Positions 62,715 to 64,000 of a stretch of DNA of 64,000 nt are shown here, piece after piece. A model generated the notes under the pieces. It saw only the letters and a list, made by a program, of their open reading frames with translations. It made no database searches and had not been told where the DNA came from. This DNA comes from Bifidobacterium [indicum] DSM 20214 = LMG 11587 (GTDB taxonomy: Bacteria; Actinomycetota; Actinomycetes; Actinomycetales; Bifidobacteriaceae). The stretch is from contig NZ_CP006018.1 of assembly GCF_000706765.1 (NCBI RefSeq), positions 434,001 through 498,000 on the forward strand, in the 5' to 3' direction. Made by a program: the position numbers and the translations under genes. Each line of letters starts with the position of its first letter. Within the stretch, counting starts at the first letter, position 1.

Positions 62715-64000
62715 ATGTCTGAAGGCGTCGACGCCCCAGGTCGGTATAGGGGAACAGAAGCAGGGGAACTTCTGCGCGTGGGGCTTGATATCGGCTCCAC
62801 CACGGTCAAGGCCGTGGTTCTTGGAGTCGAGGACGGGCTGGATCAGGCCCTCTTCAGCGACTATCGCCGACATCACGCCAATGTTCGACAGTGCGTGGCC
62901 GAGCTGGTCACCGACATCAGGCTCGCCCTCTCCGGGGTCGGGCTGGCGAAGAACCCGATCAGTCTCGTCATCACCGGTTCCGGAGGTCTGGAACTGGCCA
63001 GTCAGCTCCAGGCGGAGTTCGCCCAGGAGGTCATCGCCGAAACCGAAGCCATCAACGCCACCTATCCCGAAGGCGATGTCATCATCGAGCTTGGCGGCGA
63101 GGACGCCAAGATCACCTACCTGAAGCCAACCCCTGAGCAAAGGATGAATGGTTCCTGCGCGGGCGGAACAGGTGCGTTCATAGACCAGATGGCCACCCTT
63201 CTCAACACCGATGCTTCCGGCCTGAACGAGATGGCCTCCAGATACAGGACCATCTACCCCATTGCGTCACGTTGCGGGGTTTTCGCCAAATCCGATCTCC
63301 AACCCCTGATAAACGACGGGGCGGCCAAGGAGGACCTGGCCGCGTCAATCTTCAATGCTGTAGCCACCCAAACCATATCCGGTTTGGCCTGCGGCCGACC
63401 CATCCGGGGCAACGTGATTTTCCTGGGTGGACCCCTGTTCTTCATGAGTGAGCTCAGGGAATCCTTCAAGCGCATTCTCCAGGACCGGGTCAGCCGCTAC
63501 ATCATCCCCGAGAACGCCCACCTTTATGTCGCTTACGGGGCGGCCATCATGGCCGGGCGCGGCGATCAGGATGATTCTGATGGTGCGGCGCAGGTGAAAA
63601 CAGACTACTCACCGGATACCGACGTGAATGACCCCTTCGGCCCGGCATGGGGACTGGACCAGGAGGAGGTCGACAGGGCCAGATCCGAGAAGGCCACCGA
63701 CCTGGACAGGCTGGCTCTCAAGGATGCGATGCAGGATGGCCGTACAACGAGTCTGGTCGGCAACGAAGAGGGGAGCGGGGCGGCGGTTCCGGCTGGGCGG
63801 TCCCACCCGGAGGAAGTCACACAGGATGGCTGCCGGACCGGGCATTTCGATCTGTCGTCGTTGGATGGTGTGCTTGCCGCTCTGGCCGGTCTGGAGAACA
63901 TGCCCTCGACGGCCAGGACCATCCGTCCCCTCTTTCTGAATACGCAAGAGCACGAGGAGTTTGACGACCGGCACGGTGCCCAGGTCATCCCAACCGGGGA
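62715..64000 (+). CDS. 2-hydroxyacyl-CoA dehydratase activase-like ATPase (partial)
   Basis: Open from ATG 62715 to the window end, 428 residues so far. The ASKHA-type ATPase core is clear: VGLDIGSTTVKAVVLG (phosphate 1), VITGSGG, IIELGGEDAKITYL (phosphate 2), and the cysteine signatures NGSCAGGTGAF and SRCGVFAKSDLQ that hold the shared iron-sulfur cluster. GPLFFMSEL and VAYGAAIMAG complete the BadF/HgdC family. Sequence after about residue 300 is a less conserved linker. In bifidobacteria such activases are often fused to very large C-terminal domains, which would lie beyond the window; this is expected, not seen. Confidence 0.88.
   Translation, partial: MSEGVDAPGRYRGTEAGELLRVGLDIGSTTVKAVVLGVEDGLDQALFSDYRRHHANVRQCVAELVTDIRLALSGVGLAKNPISLVITGSGGLELASQLQAEFAQEVIAETEAINATYPEGDVIIELGGEDAKITYLKPTPEQRMNGSCAGGTGAFIDQMATLLNTDASGLNEMASRYRTIYPIASRCGVFAKSDLQPLINDGAAKEDLAASIFNAVATQTISGLACGRPIRGNVIFLGGPLFFMSELRESFKRILQDRVSRYIIPENAHLYVAYGAAIMAGRGDQDDSDGAAQVKTDYSPDTDVNDPFGPAWGLDQEEVDRARSEKATDLDRLALKDAMQDGRTTSLVGNEEGSGAAVPAGRSHPEEVTQDGCRTGHFDLSSLDGVLAALAGLENMPSTARTIRPLFLNTQEHEEFDDRHGAQVIPTG

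Overview
The window reads as a chromosomal stretch of a high-GC actinobacterium, most likely Bifidobacterium or a close relative. The main support is the gene cluster kinase - giant FN3/Ig-like protein - MoxR ATPase - DUF58 - transglutaminase-like protein, which matches the PFNA cluster described in bifidobacteria. Sugar-uptake genes with LacI-type control, an AdnAB-like helicase-nuclease pair, RNase J and a 2-hydroxyacyl-CoA dehydratase activase-like gene fit too. Genus is inferred from gene content, not from a database search.

Layout. 1-5.1 kb holds the end of rpoB and all of rpoC, closed by a strong terminator facing the converging PFNA cluster. 5.2-17.5 kb (minus strand) is PFNA, whose last four genes overlap or nearly touch. 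A tyrosine phosphatase gene diverges from it. 18.5-27.2 kb is an adnA/adnB-like pair, followed by a GNAT/MFS pair, dapB-dapA and RNase J. 33.4-36.7 kb is a three-gene sugar ABC importer without its ATPase, preceded by two exactly inverted LacI-type operators. 37-45 kb carries a lipase-like hydrolase, pepN, glmM, def, a SRAP gene and a zinc alcohol dehydrogenase. 45.2-47.3 kb has a DUF4391-like gene, a 67-residue protein and an HhH-GPD glycosylase. 47.3-51.8 kb is an arabinose/arabinoside locus: araD, GH43, an MFS symporter and a LacI regulator.

51.88-58.21 kb is the most unusual part: a large imperfect palindrome. Each arm carries, from outside inward, a DJ-1/PfpI gene, a GrpB-family gene, an Excalibur-domain membrane protein, a tRNA-Arg(CCT), a larger HTH protein whose reading frame runs into the antisense strand of that tRNA, and a small HTH protein. 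The left arm is decayed at pfpI, grpB and the small HTH gene; the right arm is largely intact except for a grpB frameshift that both arms share. No integrase, transposase or direct attachment repeat was seen. The outer pfpI segments are almost identical while the central HTH genes have diverged strongly.

58.2-64 kb holds a membrane protein, an EEP-family hydrolase, xseA-xseB, and the first 1.3 kb of an activase-like gene that leaves the window.
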